From Planctomycetota bacterium (GTDB lineage Bacteria; Planctomycetota; Phycisphaerae; Sedimentisphaerales; Anaerobacaceae), in the NCBI GenBank assembly GCA_014384025.1, contig JACNGQ010000337.1:1-53472 (forward strand): a stretch of 53,472 bases of DNA, in the 5' to 3' direction. How positions within the stretch are numbered: the first letter of the stretch is position 1; the number at the start of each line of letters is the position of its first letter. Under the pieces are notes generated by a model. That model saw nothing but the letters and a program-made list of their open reading frames with translations, ran no database searches and was not told the DNA's origin. The position numbers were made by a program, and so were the translations under genes. Positions 34,165 through 41,744 of the stretch are shown piece by piece.

Positions 34165-35141
34165 TTCTTCCACCAGTTTTTATTTTCTCTCCACCATTCG
34201 ACGGTTTTTTCGATACTTTGCTTAATGTGGTGTTTCGGTTTCCATTTGGTTGTTTTTTGAATTTTCGAACAATCAAGTATTCTTGATTTGGCAGTGGTCG
34301 GTTTGTTCGAGTTGTATATGAGTGACTTAGGTTTATGGCCGCTGGCGTTTAACGTCCAGTCGACTACATCACCGACTCTTGTGGCAATACCGCTTCCGAC
34401 ATTGAAGACATCGAATTTAATTTCATTGTGTATCAAAAGCGAAACTATCGCGACGGCAAAATCTTCGGCATAAATTACATCCCTTACGACATCAGGACTT
34501 CCCCAGACTTCGAACGGCTCCATTTTATCAATGGCTTTGCGAATGATGGCCGGGATAAAATTTGATGAATGCGAGTCGAACTTTGCATAAGGTCCAAAGA
34601 TGTTCGCTGTTCTTGCGATTAAAATTTCCATATCGGATTGATTATGCCAGAAGGTGCATAATTTTTCAAGGTACCTGTTAACCCAGCCGATCCCCATATA
34701 GGTGGGGGGCGGATCGCAGTTGTAATCAATTTCGGATTCAGTGATGGAATTTTCAAATTCCTGGTACAGGGTAGCTGAACCGACGTAAATCACTCTTTTA
34801 ATCTTCTCAAGATAGAATGCTTCAAGCATTTGAGAGTTCATAAAAATATTGTCATTGACCTGTTTCCAGGGCTTGTTTATCAGTTGGAAAGAGCCGCCTG
34901 TATTGGCGGCGGTCATGACCGCGAGGCCGCAATTGCGAGCTATTGTTCTGCATTGGTCGAGTGATCTGAGGTCTCCGCTGATATATTCGACGTTTTTGTG
35001 CTCAATGAAAGGTTTTGTGTTGTGATAAACGGCGAGAATCTGTGCATCGGGATAGTTTTTTGTAATATACTGTATGATGCTTGTTCCAGCCAAGCCGGTA
35101 GAGCCCGCGAGAAAGATATTTTTGTTGTTAAGGTCGATCAT
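34161..35141 (-). CDS. SDR-family NAD-dependent sugar epimerase/reductase C
   Basis: About 326 residues beginning MIDLNNKNIFLAGSTGLAGTS (the nucleotide-binding loop reads GSTGLAG, as in GDP-fucose synthase). The frame is open from 35189, but ATG 35141 lies one base after the upstream stop and matches the family. It contains VGSATLYQEFENS, ARTANIFGPYAKFD and DVIYAEDFAVA. The catalytic motif is lost: the YxxxK positions read IGWVN, although the surrounding GW..RYLEKL matches paralogue B. It may be a non-catalytic partner or use other residues. Confidence 0.84.
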   Translation of the reverse strand: MIDLNNKNIFLAGSTGLAGTSIIQYITKNYPDAQILAVYHNTKPFIEHKNVEYISGDLRSLDQCRTIARNCGLAVMTAANTGGSFQLINKPWKQVNDNIFMNSQMLEAFYLEKIKRVIYVGSATLYQEFENSITESEIDYNCDPPPTYMGIGWVNRYLEKLCTFWHNQSDMEILIARTANIFGPYAKFDSHSSNFIPAIIRKAIDKMEPFEVWGSPDVVRDVIYAEDFAVAIVSLLIHNEIKFDVFNVGSGIATRVGDVVDWTLNASGHKPKSLIYNSNKPTTAKSRILDCSKIQKTTKWKPKHHIKQSIEKTVEWWRENKNWWKK

Positions 35142-35142
35142 C

Positions 35143-36162
35143 TTATTTATTTTTCTCGTAAAAGTTGCGCCAGTATTCAAGGGTGTCATTTAAAGTTTTT
35201 TCGAATGGTATTTCGGGTTTCCAGTTTGTCAATTTTTGAAATTTTTCGATACATGGAATCTGTAGGGTGACATCTGAAGGTCGCAGCCTTGCTGGATCAA
35301 CTTCGACTTTTATATTCTTTGCTGTCGAGAGTTCAAGGAGCTTATCGAGCATTTGGCCGATGGTCATCGTTTCATCTCCTCCGATATTGTAAACATCACC
35401 AGGCTGACACTTATTAACCAGGAGCCAGTAGGCTCTTACAGCATCACGAACATCGGAAAACGTCCTCACGCTATCCAGATTTCCAACTTTAACTACAGGT
35501 TCAGCCAATCCGGTTTCTATCATTGCTATCTGCTTGGCAAAATTGGAGACCACAAAAACTTCACCCCTGCGTGGTCCTGTATGTGTGAACATTCTGCTTC
35601 GAATAGTCTGAATCTTCCATGAACTCCAGTATTGAAGTGCCAACATATCTTCGCCCACCTTGCTTACTGCATAGGGGGATGCCGGGCGCAGAGGATTACT
35701 TTCTTTAATCGGAACTTCATCTTCGGTCACTTGGCCGTACACTTCGGAGGAGCTGCATACATGAATTACAGGATTGTATGAGTCTGATTGTTTTAACTGC
35801 TTTACCGCTTCAAGCAAGTTGCATGTGCCAACAATGTTGGTTTCCAGTGTATCGATAGGCGCTAAAAAACTAAAATCAACATATGACTGTGCAGCCAGAT
35901 GAAAAATAACATCCGGCTTATACGAAGCTAACATATTTCTTACCGAAGGGAAGTCCTGCAAGTTGCCATAATACAAGGTTATTTTGTTTAAGATACCATC
36001 AATATTGGTTTTCGGTGAGCGCCATCGAACAAAACCGCCGACTTCAACCTCGGTATGATTTTCAAGTATATACTCTGCCAGATGGCTTCCCACAAAACCC
36101 GTAATGCCTGTTATCAGCGACCGCACAATTTGCCCTTTCTTTTCATCAAATATTGCCGCCAT
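35143..36162 (-). CDS. Gmd-like GDP-sugar 4,6-dehydratase
   Basis: 339-residue SDR resembling GDP-mannose and GDP-heptose 4,6-dehydratases (WcbK/DmhA type). It has ITGITGFVGSHLAEYI at the NAD loop, HLAAQSYVDFSFLAP, CSSSEVYGQVTEDEVPI, an intact YxxxK (SPYAVSKVGEDM) and the diagnostic RMFTHTGPRRGEVFV. C-terminal RPSDVTLQIPCIEKFQKLTNWKP also fits Gmd. It makes a 4-keto-6-deoxy sugar, the substrate for the RmlC-like epimerase and the SDR reductases nearby. It overlaps the small chaperone gene upstream by 17 bases. Confidence 0.88.
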   Translation of the reverse strand: MAAIFDEKKGQIVRSLITGITGFVGSHLAEYILENHTEVEVGGFVRWRSPKTNIDGILNKITLYYGNLQDFPSVRNMLASYKPDVIFHLAAQSYVDFSFLAPIDTLETNIVGTCNLLEAVKQLKQSDSYNPVIHVCSSSEVYGQVTEDEVPIKESNPLRPASPYAVSKVGEDMLALQYWSSWKIQTIRSRMFTHTGPRRGEVFVVSNFAKQIAMIETGLAEPVVKVGNLDSVRTFSDVRDAVRAYWLLVNKCQPGDVYNIGGDETMTIGQMLDKLLELSTAKNIKVEVDPARLRPSDVTLQIPCIEKFQKLTNWKPEIPFEKTLNDTLEYWRNFYEKNK

Positions 36163-36478
36163 AAGTTGCGATGGTTTTCTTGCCCTTACGGACTTGGCTT
36201 AGCTCTTTGGCGTTTTCGGCCTGCTGTGTTGTAAGAGCAAGGCATAGGTCTTGGTATAATTTTCGCAACTGCTCACGCTGATTTTTAAATTCAGACGATT
36301 CAAGAATACCTGACCGGGCAATTTTCTCTACAAGAGAATTGGCTTTTTTGCTTAAGGCTTCAATTTCATTGACATTGCCATGCCTGGCATATCCTATTTG
36401 TTGTTCCAGCAGATTTTGTAGCTCATCCAGAAGATGTATCTGTTCATCTGGAATAATCTCGATGCTATTTGCATTCAT
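36146..36478 (-). CDS. Small FliT/FlgN-like export chaperone
   Basis: A 110-residue, mostly alpha-helical protein. It ends in LSQVRKGKKTIATYGGNI, a signature like that at the C-termini of FliT- and FlgN-type flagellar export chaperones. AGGAG lies about 10 bases before the ATG. It sits between the TPR protein and the Gmd-like dehydratase gene. A chaperone embedded in the glycan genes could present an axial protein to the glycosyltransferases. The family call rests on size, helical pattern and C-terminal motif. Confidence 0.6.
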   Translation of the reverse strand: MNANSIEIIPDEQIHLLDELQNLLEQQIGYARHGNVNEIEALSKKANSLVEKIARSGILESSEFKNQREQLRKLYQDLCLALTTQQAENAKELSQVRKGKKTIATYGGNI

Positions 36479-36483
36479 TACGT

Positions 36484-37122
36484 TTACGCTCCTGTTCGGA
36501 TCACTTGTTTTATTTGGGCCAGACTATGCTCGACTTCTTCCAGGAGATTAGCTGCATCTTTGTGGTTCTCGTCCAGACTTAAAAGGTTCAGGAGAATATT
36601 TTTAGACTCCTCGAATTTTCCATCTTTCATATATAATGCCGCCAGAGGGAACATGACGGAAGTATCGCCCGGATGCATATTCAAATACATTTCCAGGTAA
36701 TATATAACCTTTGCAAATGAACCCATCTGGCAGGAGGTCTGAAACAGGCCCAGAAGAGCTACCAGATTATCGGTGTCCAGTTCCAGGCTTTTAAGATACA
36801 TCTCAAAGGCTTGCTTGTAATTGACTCTTTGCTGTGCGATCATAGCGAAACCCGCATAGGCCTTGGCGCAATTAGAATTCAGCCGACAGGCGACTCTGAA
36901 TGCTATTTCAGCATCATCAAGAAGATTCTTTTGCAGGGCCACTACTCCAAGTCCAACGTAAGGATCGGCCTCATCAGGTGATAAGACAGCGGCCTTTTCA
37001 TAGTATTGTTGGGCCTGTGAATAATTACCTACAGAAGCATAACAGTCCCCCAGTTCCTGCAAAACTTCGTAATGTTGTGTCGAGTCGTGCTGTTCATCGA
37101 CATTATTTTGTGTTATATCCAT
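36484..37122 (-). CDS. TPR-repeat protein
   Basis: A 212-residue protein made largely of tetratricopeptide repeats (YEVLQELGDCYASVGNYSQA, DPYVGLGVVALQKNLLDDAE, AKAYAGFAMIAQQRVNYKQA, LYMKDGKFEESKNILLNLL). No catalytic domain, signal peptide or membrane helix is seen. It overlaps the end of the GT2-TPR gene by 10 bases, so the pair is likely translated together. It is a probable scaffold or acceptor-binding subunit of the glycosylation machinery. Confidence 0.85.
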   Translation of the reverse strand: MDITQNNVDEQHDSTQHYEVLQELGDCYASVGNYSQAQQYYEKAAVLSPDEADPYVGLGVVALQKNLLDDAEIAFRVACRLNSNCAKAYAGFAMIAQQRVNYKQAFEMYLKSLELDTDNLVALLGLFQTSCQMGSFAKVIYYLEMYLNMHPGDTSVMFPLAALYMKDGKFEESKNILLNLLSLDENHKDAANLLEEVEHSLAQIKQVIRTGA

Positions 37123-38720
37123 AGCAATTCTTTTCCTTCGAGTATTTGTTCCGCTTTTTCGAGTAGTTTAATCGCCGAGTTAAATTCCTTTTGTTCGCGT
37201 TTGACCTTGGCCTCCAATAGGAGTGTATCCACCGTTGGTCGCTGACGGTTTATTTCATGGCTGAGATTGGCTGCTCTTATATGGCTACCGGCTTTAAAGG
37301 AGGCGTTTGCAGCTAATGATTTCATCCACAACTCGTTTTGATGATGTTTGGTGATATATTCAAACATTTCAGCAGCCTTTGACCAGTTACCATTTTTTTC
37401 TGCTGTTCTGGCTTTTTCGAGTAATTGGTCGAACTGAAACGGTATTTCTTCAGGATTTAGACGCCTTATGGTAATGCCGGCCGCATTCAGAGATTCACGA
37501 ACAGGAAGATTTGGAAAGCTTCTCCGGGCGTACTGTAAGTCTTCTTTTTTGAGTACTACCCCCCAGAGTTTATCTGTTGAATCTTCCAGCTCGAATCCTT
37601 CGTTGTTGGCTGAACTGTTGATCAAAGCATGGAGAGAATCCTCTACCCAGAATTCTCTCATCGGAAATCCGTTTGGTACTATGGAGATATAGTCGCCATC
37701 ACATTTGGCTAAAGCTGCATCTATTCGCTGGTCTTGAGAAGACAACGGATTTACAGGTACGGGGATTATATTAGGCATCTCAGCATCGAGTTTTTCGAGG
37801 CTTTCCGCCGGCATGGGCAAATAAACCTCATATGGATAGAACGTTCGCTGCCAGATAGAACCGAGAGTTATCCCTGCCTGCTTATTCAGCCTCTCTGCAG
37901 TAAAAATTATGGACATATCTTTGAGTTTCATCCATGGTTTGGCAGGTCTCGTGGTTCGTATTCTTAAAATATTCCTTGTATATTCCTTTTCATTTTTGCG
38001 TCCCAGCACTGATATTCTGTCACATTTACCGGCTGGTTGATAAAATTCGCCGGTAATTTCCGGGACATGATAAAAATCAGAAAAGAAAACAAGCCGCCGG
38101 GTCATATCCCAGTCTCTTAAAACAGTGGTCTCCTCATTATATAGCCCCGTTTTTTCAAGCAAATCTCTTCGATGCATAAGGCTTACATGCAGTACATGGT
38201 TATAGTACAGCATAAAGAAGCGATCGAAGTCTCTGCTGATTTCGATTACCTTGCTTAAAACTTTTCGGCTGCCGTCCGGGCAAACCTGACATAGCACTTT
38301 GTACAAGTCGCTATACGCAACCTGGCAGTCGGTTTGATTTTCCAGAGCATTGACCAGGGTGCTCACATGATGCGGATAATACAGGTCATCATCACCAAGA
38401 TAACAGATATATTTACCATGAGACTGGGCAAGTGCTTCATTTAGAGAGTAGGGCTGGCCGCGGTTCTCCTTTCTGTTTATAAATAAGATCCGCGGGTCGT
38501 TATATGAGTTAATAATATCGCTGACGTCTTCACCGCCATCATTTACTACGACTATCTGAAGATTTCTATAGTTCTGGCACAAAACACTGGCCAGGGCCTC
38601 AGCGAAGTATCGGCGCCGATTGAAAGTCGTGATTAGCACACTAACGATCGGTCCTACATTTTGTTGTGGCACGTGAGACAATTCTTTGTGTTTTGGGACT
38701 CTCTCGTATTTTTTTGACAT
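37113..38720 (-). CDS. GT2 glycosyltransferase with C-terminal TPR-like region
   Basis: 535 residues. The N-terminal GT2 domain begins VSVLITTFNRRRYFAEALASV, with IVVVNDGGEDV and the metal-binding region CYLGDDDLYYPHH near residue 114. A middle region of unclear function (about 240-400) precedes helical TPR-like repeats (about 415-530; GNWSKAAEMFEYITKHHQNE, FKAGSHIRAANLSHEINRQ). The same GT-plus-TPR theme occurs in the two neighbouring proteins and in the giant protein. It probably adds one sugar to a TPR-bound acceptor. Confidence 0.87.
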   Translation of the reverse strand: MSKKYERVPKHKELSHVPQQNVGPIVSVLITTFNRRRYFAEALASVLCQNYRNLQIVVVNDGGEDVSDIINSYNDPRILFINRKENRGQPYSLNEALAQSHGKYICYLGDDDLYYPHHVSTLVNALENQTDCQVAYSDLYKVLCQVCPDGSRKVLSKVIEISRDFDRFFMLYYNHVLHVSLMHRRDLLEKTGLYNEETTVLRDWDMTRRLVFFSDFYHVPEITGEFYQPAGKCDRISVLGRKNEKEYTRNILRIRTTRPAKPWMKLKDMSIIFTAERLNKQAGITLGSIWQRTFYPYEVYLPMPAESLEKLDAEMPNIIPVPVNPLSSQDQRIDAALAKCDGDYISIVPNGFPMREFWVEDSLHALINSSANNEGFELEDSTDKLWGVVLKKEDLQYARRSFPNLPVRESLNAAGITIRRLNPEEIPFQFDQLLEKARTAEKNGNWSKAAEMFEYITKHHQNELWMKSLAANASFKAGSHIRAANLSHEINRQRPTVDTLLLEAKVKREQKEFNSAIKLLEKAEQILEGKELLWI

Positions 38721-38756
38721 TCCAGAATTACCTGATATTTTCTGAAAAACTAAAAA

Positions 38757-40319
38757 TTACACAATCAAATTGTTCTCTGAGCTTGGAACAAAAAGTTCTG
38801 CTGGAAATCTAATCTTGTTAAGGTTCAAGTTTTGCAAATTATTGGAAAATTCGAACAAGTTTTGTTGTGAATCTATCTCGCTTTCAAATTGGGTGAAGAT
38901 ACTGTTAATATCGGTTAACTGATTTTTAAGCGGATAGTTTTCTTCAATGAATCTGCGATATCTTTTGGGTTGGTAACTGTCGGAAAGGATTTGATTGCAG
39001 AATTCTTCTGCAATATTAAATAAGAACTCAGACGGAAATATCTGGTTTGCCCCAGGGAAATTGTGGATAACCGGCTTCAAGCCAAGAGCCATACCTTCCA
39101 TCATGCCCATACCCTGACTTTCCCCGATACTACCAGAAACGATATAGTGTTTGTCTTCCAGCCAGGAATTTATGTCTTCCTGCCAACCGTTGAAACACAC
39201 CACATCTGTTAGTTCAAGTTGTTGGACTATATGCCTGATATACTGTTCAAGCATTGGATTTTGAAAGACTCCGGCAAAAAACAGTTTATATTCCGGGTCA
39301 ATGTAATGCAGCTTCTGCATACATTGCAGAAGGAACATGGGATTTTTTCTCATATTCAGATAACCCACACAAGCGATATTTTTGCCCCGCGGTTTGTCGA
39401 TAAGCTTGTATTTATCGAGGTTGACACCATTGGGAATAGTAACGAGCCGAGTCCGGTTGTTAATATTCGGAACTTGCTGAACCAGGCTTTCTTTGACAAA
39501 TGAGTTACCAACAGTGATGAGTGTATCGATATTTTCCCATTGGACCTGGCCCGGCCAGTCGCCATAAGCCTCGAAACGGTGAAGACGTACTACATTCTTG
39601 CAGACCTTAGGCAATTTTGAAGCTTCTACTGCAAGATTAGTGCACCACTCAAACCAGGAAATATCGCTCCATTCCATTAATTCTTGCATCTGGTTAATGT
39701 TATCGCCGTCAAAAAATCTCACAGGGAAACGCCGCTCGGTAAATGTGCAAATATCGGTGAGGAATTGTGTATCGCCTTTCAATCCACAAAAGAAAGCTAT
39801 CTTCGGCCTTTTGTAACGTATCACCTCAATCATCGGCTTGAGAATCTCCTGGTTGGGCCAAATTCGTAGTGAGCGGATTAATATTTCGATGGCATCGGCT
39901 TTATTATTCTGTTGCAGGAATATGTTGGCTGTTCTGTTAACTACATCCACGTTAAATATACCAAGCCGCTCCATACTATCGAAAAGCTGCATAGTTTCCT
40001 TTGCTTTGCCGACAGCAAGATATGCTTCTGCGAGGTTCCACAATATTTCGATGGAGTCCGTTTGGTACCTCCGAGCTTTGATAAAATGCTCGATAGCTTC
40101 ATCCGAACGGCCAAGGCAATGCAGGATTGCCCCTGTATCATTCAGTACTTGTGCGTTACCGCCGGTTATACAAAGATGTTCCTGCATACAGGCCAGAGCT
40201 TCCTGATGTTTCCCGGCTTCAGCTAATTCCAAACCTTTTTCGTAATGATTATGGTTCCCAGGCACATTATTGTGTCCTTGTTCACCACTTTGATTCGAGT
40301 TTGTCCCCGTTAATGCCAT
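38757..40319 (-). CDS. TPR-GT-B glycosyltransferase (FlmG-like architecture)
   Basis: 520 residues. N-terminal TPRs (about 25-165; YEKGLELAEAGKHQEALACM, GAILHCLGRSDEAIEHFIKA) are followed by a GT-B glycosyltransferase. The C-terminal nucleotide-sugar-binding half carries IPNGVNLDKY, NIACVGYLNMRKNPMFLLQC and the acidic SIGESQGMGMMEGMALGLKP. TPR followed by GT-B is the layout of FlmG flagellin glycosyltransferases, although no close homology is claimed. RBS AGGAG precedes the ATG, and a sigma-54-type promoter lies 63 bases upstream, making this the first gene of the glycan unit. Confidence 0.86.
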   Translation of the reverse strand: MALTGTNSNQSGEQGHNNVPGNHNHYEKGLELAEAGKHQEALACMQEHLCITGGNAQVLNDTGAILHCLGRSDEAIEHFIKARRYQTDSIEILWNLAEAYLAVGKAKETMQLFDSMERLGIFNVDVVNRTANIFLQQNNKADAIEILIRSLRIWPNQEILKPMIEVIRYKRPKIAFFCGLKGDTQFLTDICTFTERRFPVRFFDGDNINQMQELMEWSDISWFEWCTNLAVEASKLPKVCKNVVRLHRFEAYGDWPGQVQWENIDTLITVGNSFVKESLVQQVPNINNRTRLVTIPNGVNLDKYKLIDKPRGKNIACVGYLNMRKNPMFLLQCMQKLHYIDPEYKLFFAGVFQNPMLEQYIRHIVQQLELTDVVCFNGWQEDINSWLEDKHYIVSGSIGESQGMGMMEGMALGLKPVIHNFPGANQIFPSEFLFNIAEEFCNQILSDSYQPKRYRRFIEENYPLKNQLTDINSIFTQFESEIDSQQNLFEFSNNLQNLNLNKIRFPAELFVPSSENNLIV

Positions 40320-40381
40320 CTGATTTACTCCTAAATTTTAGAAATTGACCATCCTATGGTCATTACCTCGCTAACAATGAT

Positions 40382-40396
40382 GCAAATTCCGTGCCG
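40382..40396 (-). promoter_or_regulatory. Sigma-54-type promoter of the glycan gene unit
   Basis: On the - strand CGGCACGGAATTTGC: CGGCAC, 5 bases, TTGC, with the same one-base deviation as the fliO element. It lies in the 198-base gap between flgL and the TPR-GT-B gene and points toward the glycan genes, with a predicted leader of roughly 50 bases. The rest of the gap holds no gene. Confidence 0.72.
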
Positions 40397-40517
40397 TTAA
40401 CTAATATCTGCGTATATATGCGTTTTCCAGCCCCCAGGCATGACATTTGTATAAATATCAAACACTTATGTTTTCAATTTACATTTCATTATTCATCTTT
40501 TGCTCTCGAAAAAGCTA

Positions 40518-41693
40518 TCAGATGTAATTCAACAGCGACATGGACATTAGTTTTGCAGCCACTGATAATGACATTTGATATAGGACTTCCCGGCGGGACA
40601 GGTCTATAACTATTTGGGCAATATCTGCTTCCTGCAAGCGGGTCGTTTCATCTTCAGTATTGTATTGAATGTTCTTTATACTATGTTGGAGATCGTCCAG
40701 AAAGCCGATTTTAGACCCAATAGATACCTGGGCTTTCACCAAAACCTTAGTTACCTCATCTATTGAATAGGGTAAGTTTTTTGCCTGCTCAAGCACTTGT
40801 GCGTCGGCAAGTCCATTTTCGTTTTCCAATACTTCACGAATAGTAATAAGGGTATTAAAGATATCATAAGTTCCGGGTATTCTTACTAAATCAGTTCCAG
40901 TGCCGGTTATTCCCGTGGTGTCAACATATAAGACTTGTCCGCTCGGATTCGTTACTGCCAAATTGGTTTGCGTACCGTCAGAATTCACCGCAGTGCCGCC
41001 GTCAATAGAGAGGTCATAATTGCCTGCTGAACCGGTTACTGTCAGCCAGACCCCTCCCTGGCAGCTTGACGTCCCGGTGCCGGATTGGGCTCCGGTGTAT
41101 CCGCTAAAAATCGGGGTGCTCCGGTCATCGGAGCTAAATATATCATCACCAATGTAGAAAGCAGATGATTCTACACCTGGAGCGACCTCTATATCTCTAT
41201 TCTCGGAGCTGCCGCTATAAGTAACTTTGGTTATTTTTCCGTTGGTACGTTCTACTGTATATGGAGCAGTTCCCGTATTGGTTCCTCCATAGAGGTATTG
41301 GCCCATATGTTTTGTATTGGCTAGTAAGACCGTCTGCTCTAATATATCATTGATTCCTTCGGCAGTTCTTTGTCTTGCTGCATCGTCGTAGATGCCGCTG
41401 GTAATTTGAGTTAGAAGCATTTGGGTCTCGGTAAAACTTGAAGTTATATCTTCGACAACTGTCGATGAAAGCTCCAAAATGCTTGTGGCTTCCGAAAGAT
41501 TGTATATGTAATTGTCCAGGGATTTGTAATTAGTATTGAGTCCTAAAATGCGATAAGCGGCCGTTGGATCGTCTGAGATTTTATTTATCCGTGAGCCTGT
41601 AGAAGCCTGTTCCTGAAGGATGGCCATCGCTTTGGTATGAAGATTCAATGCAAAGCTGACGTTATTATAAATATTGTTCAGTGATCCGCTCAT
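40518..41693 (-). CDS. flgL: Hook-filament junction protein FlgL (HAP3)
   Basis: 391-residue flagellin-like protein. The N-terminal helical domain (LNLHTKAMAILQEQASTGSRINKISDDPTAA, in part) and the C-terminal helical domain (LQEADIAQIVIDLSRREVLY, ending SLLNYI) are typical of FlgL. A variable Gly/Ser/Thr-rich middle (about 190-280) is the surface domain. It joins the hook (with FlgK) to the filament. It follows flgK by 51 bases, the usual order. Confidence 0.95.
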   Translation of the reverse strand: MSGSLNNIYNNVSFALNLHTKAMAILQEQASTGSRINKISDDPTAAYRILGLNTNYKSLDNYIYNLSEATSILELSSTVVEDITSSFTETQMLLTQITSGIYDDAARQRTAEGINDILEQTVLLANTKHMGQYLYGGTNTGTAPYTVERTNGKITKVTYSGSSENRDIEVAPGVESSAFYIGDDIFSSDDRSTPIFSGYTGAQSGTGTSSCQGGVWLTVTGSAGNYDLSIDGGTAVNSDGTQTNLAVTNPSGQVLYVDTTGITGTGTDLVRIPGTYDIFNTLITIREVLENENGLADAQVLEQAKNLPYSIDEVTKVLVKAQVSIGSKIGFLDDLQHSIKNIQYNTEDETTRLQEADIAQIVIDLSRREVLYQMSLSVAAKLMSMSLLNYI

Positions 41694-41744
41694 TGTTAAT
41701 TTCCCATATTTTGTTTAGATAATCAAAGCATGCGCTTTATTTTT

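Noticed and set aside
40495-40517. Terminator after flgL (GCTTTT/AAAAG pairing)
   Set aside because: The stem is only about 5 A/T-rich pairs and lacks a U-tract, so it is not convincing.
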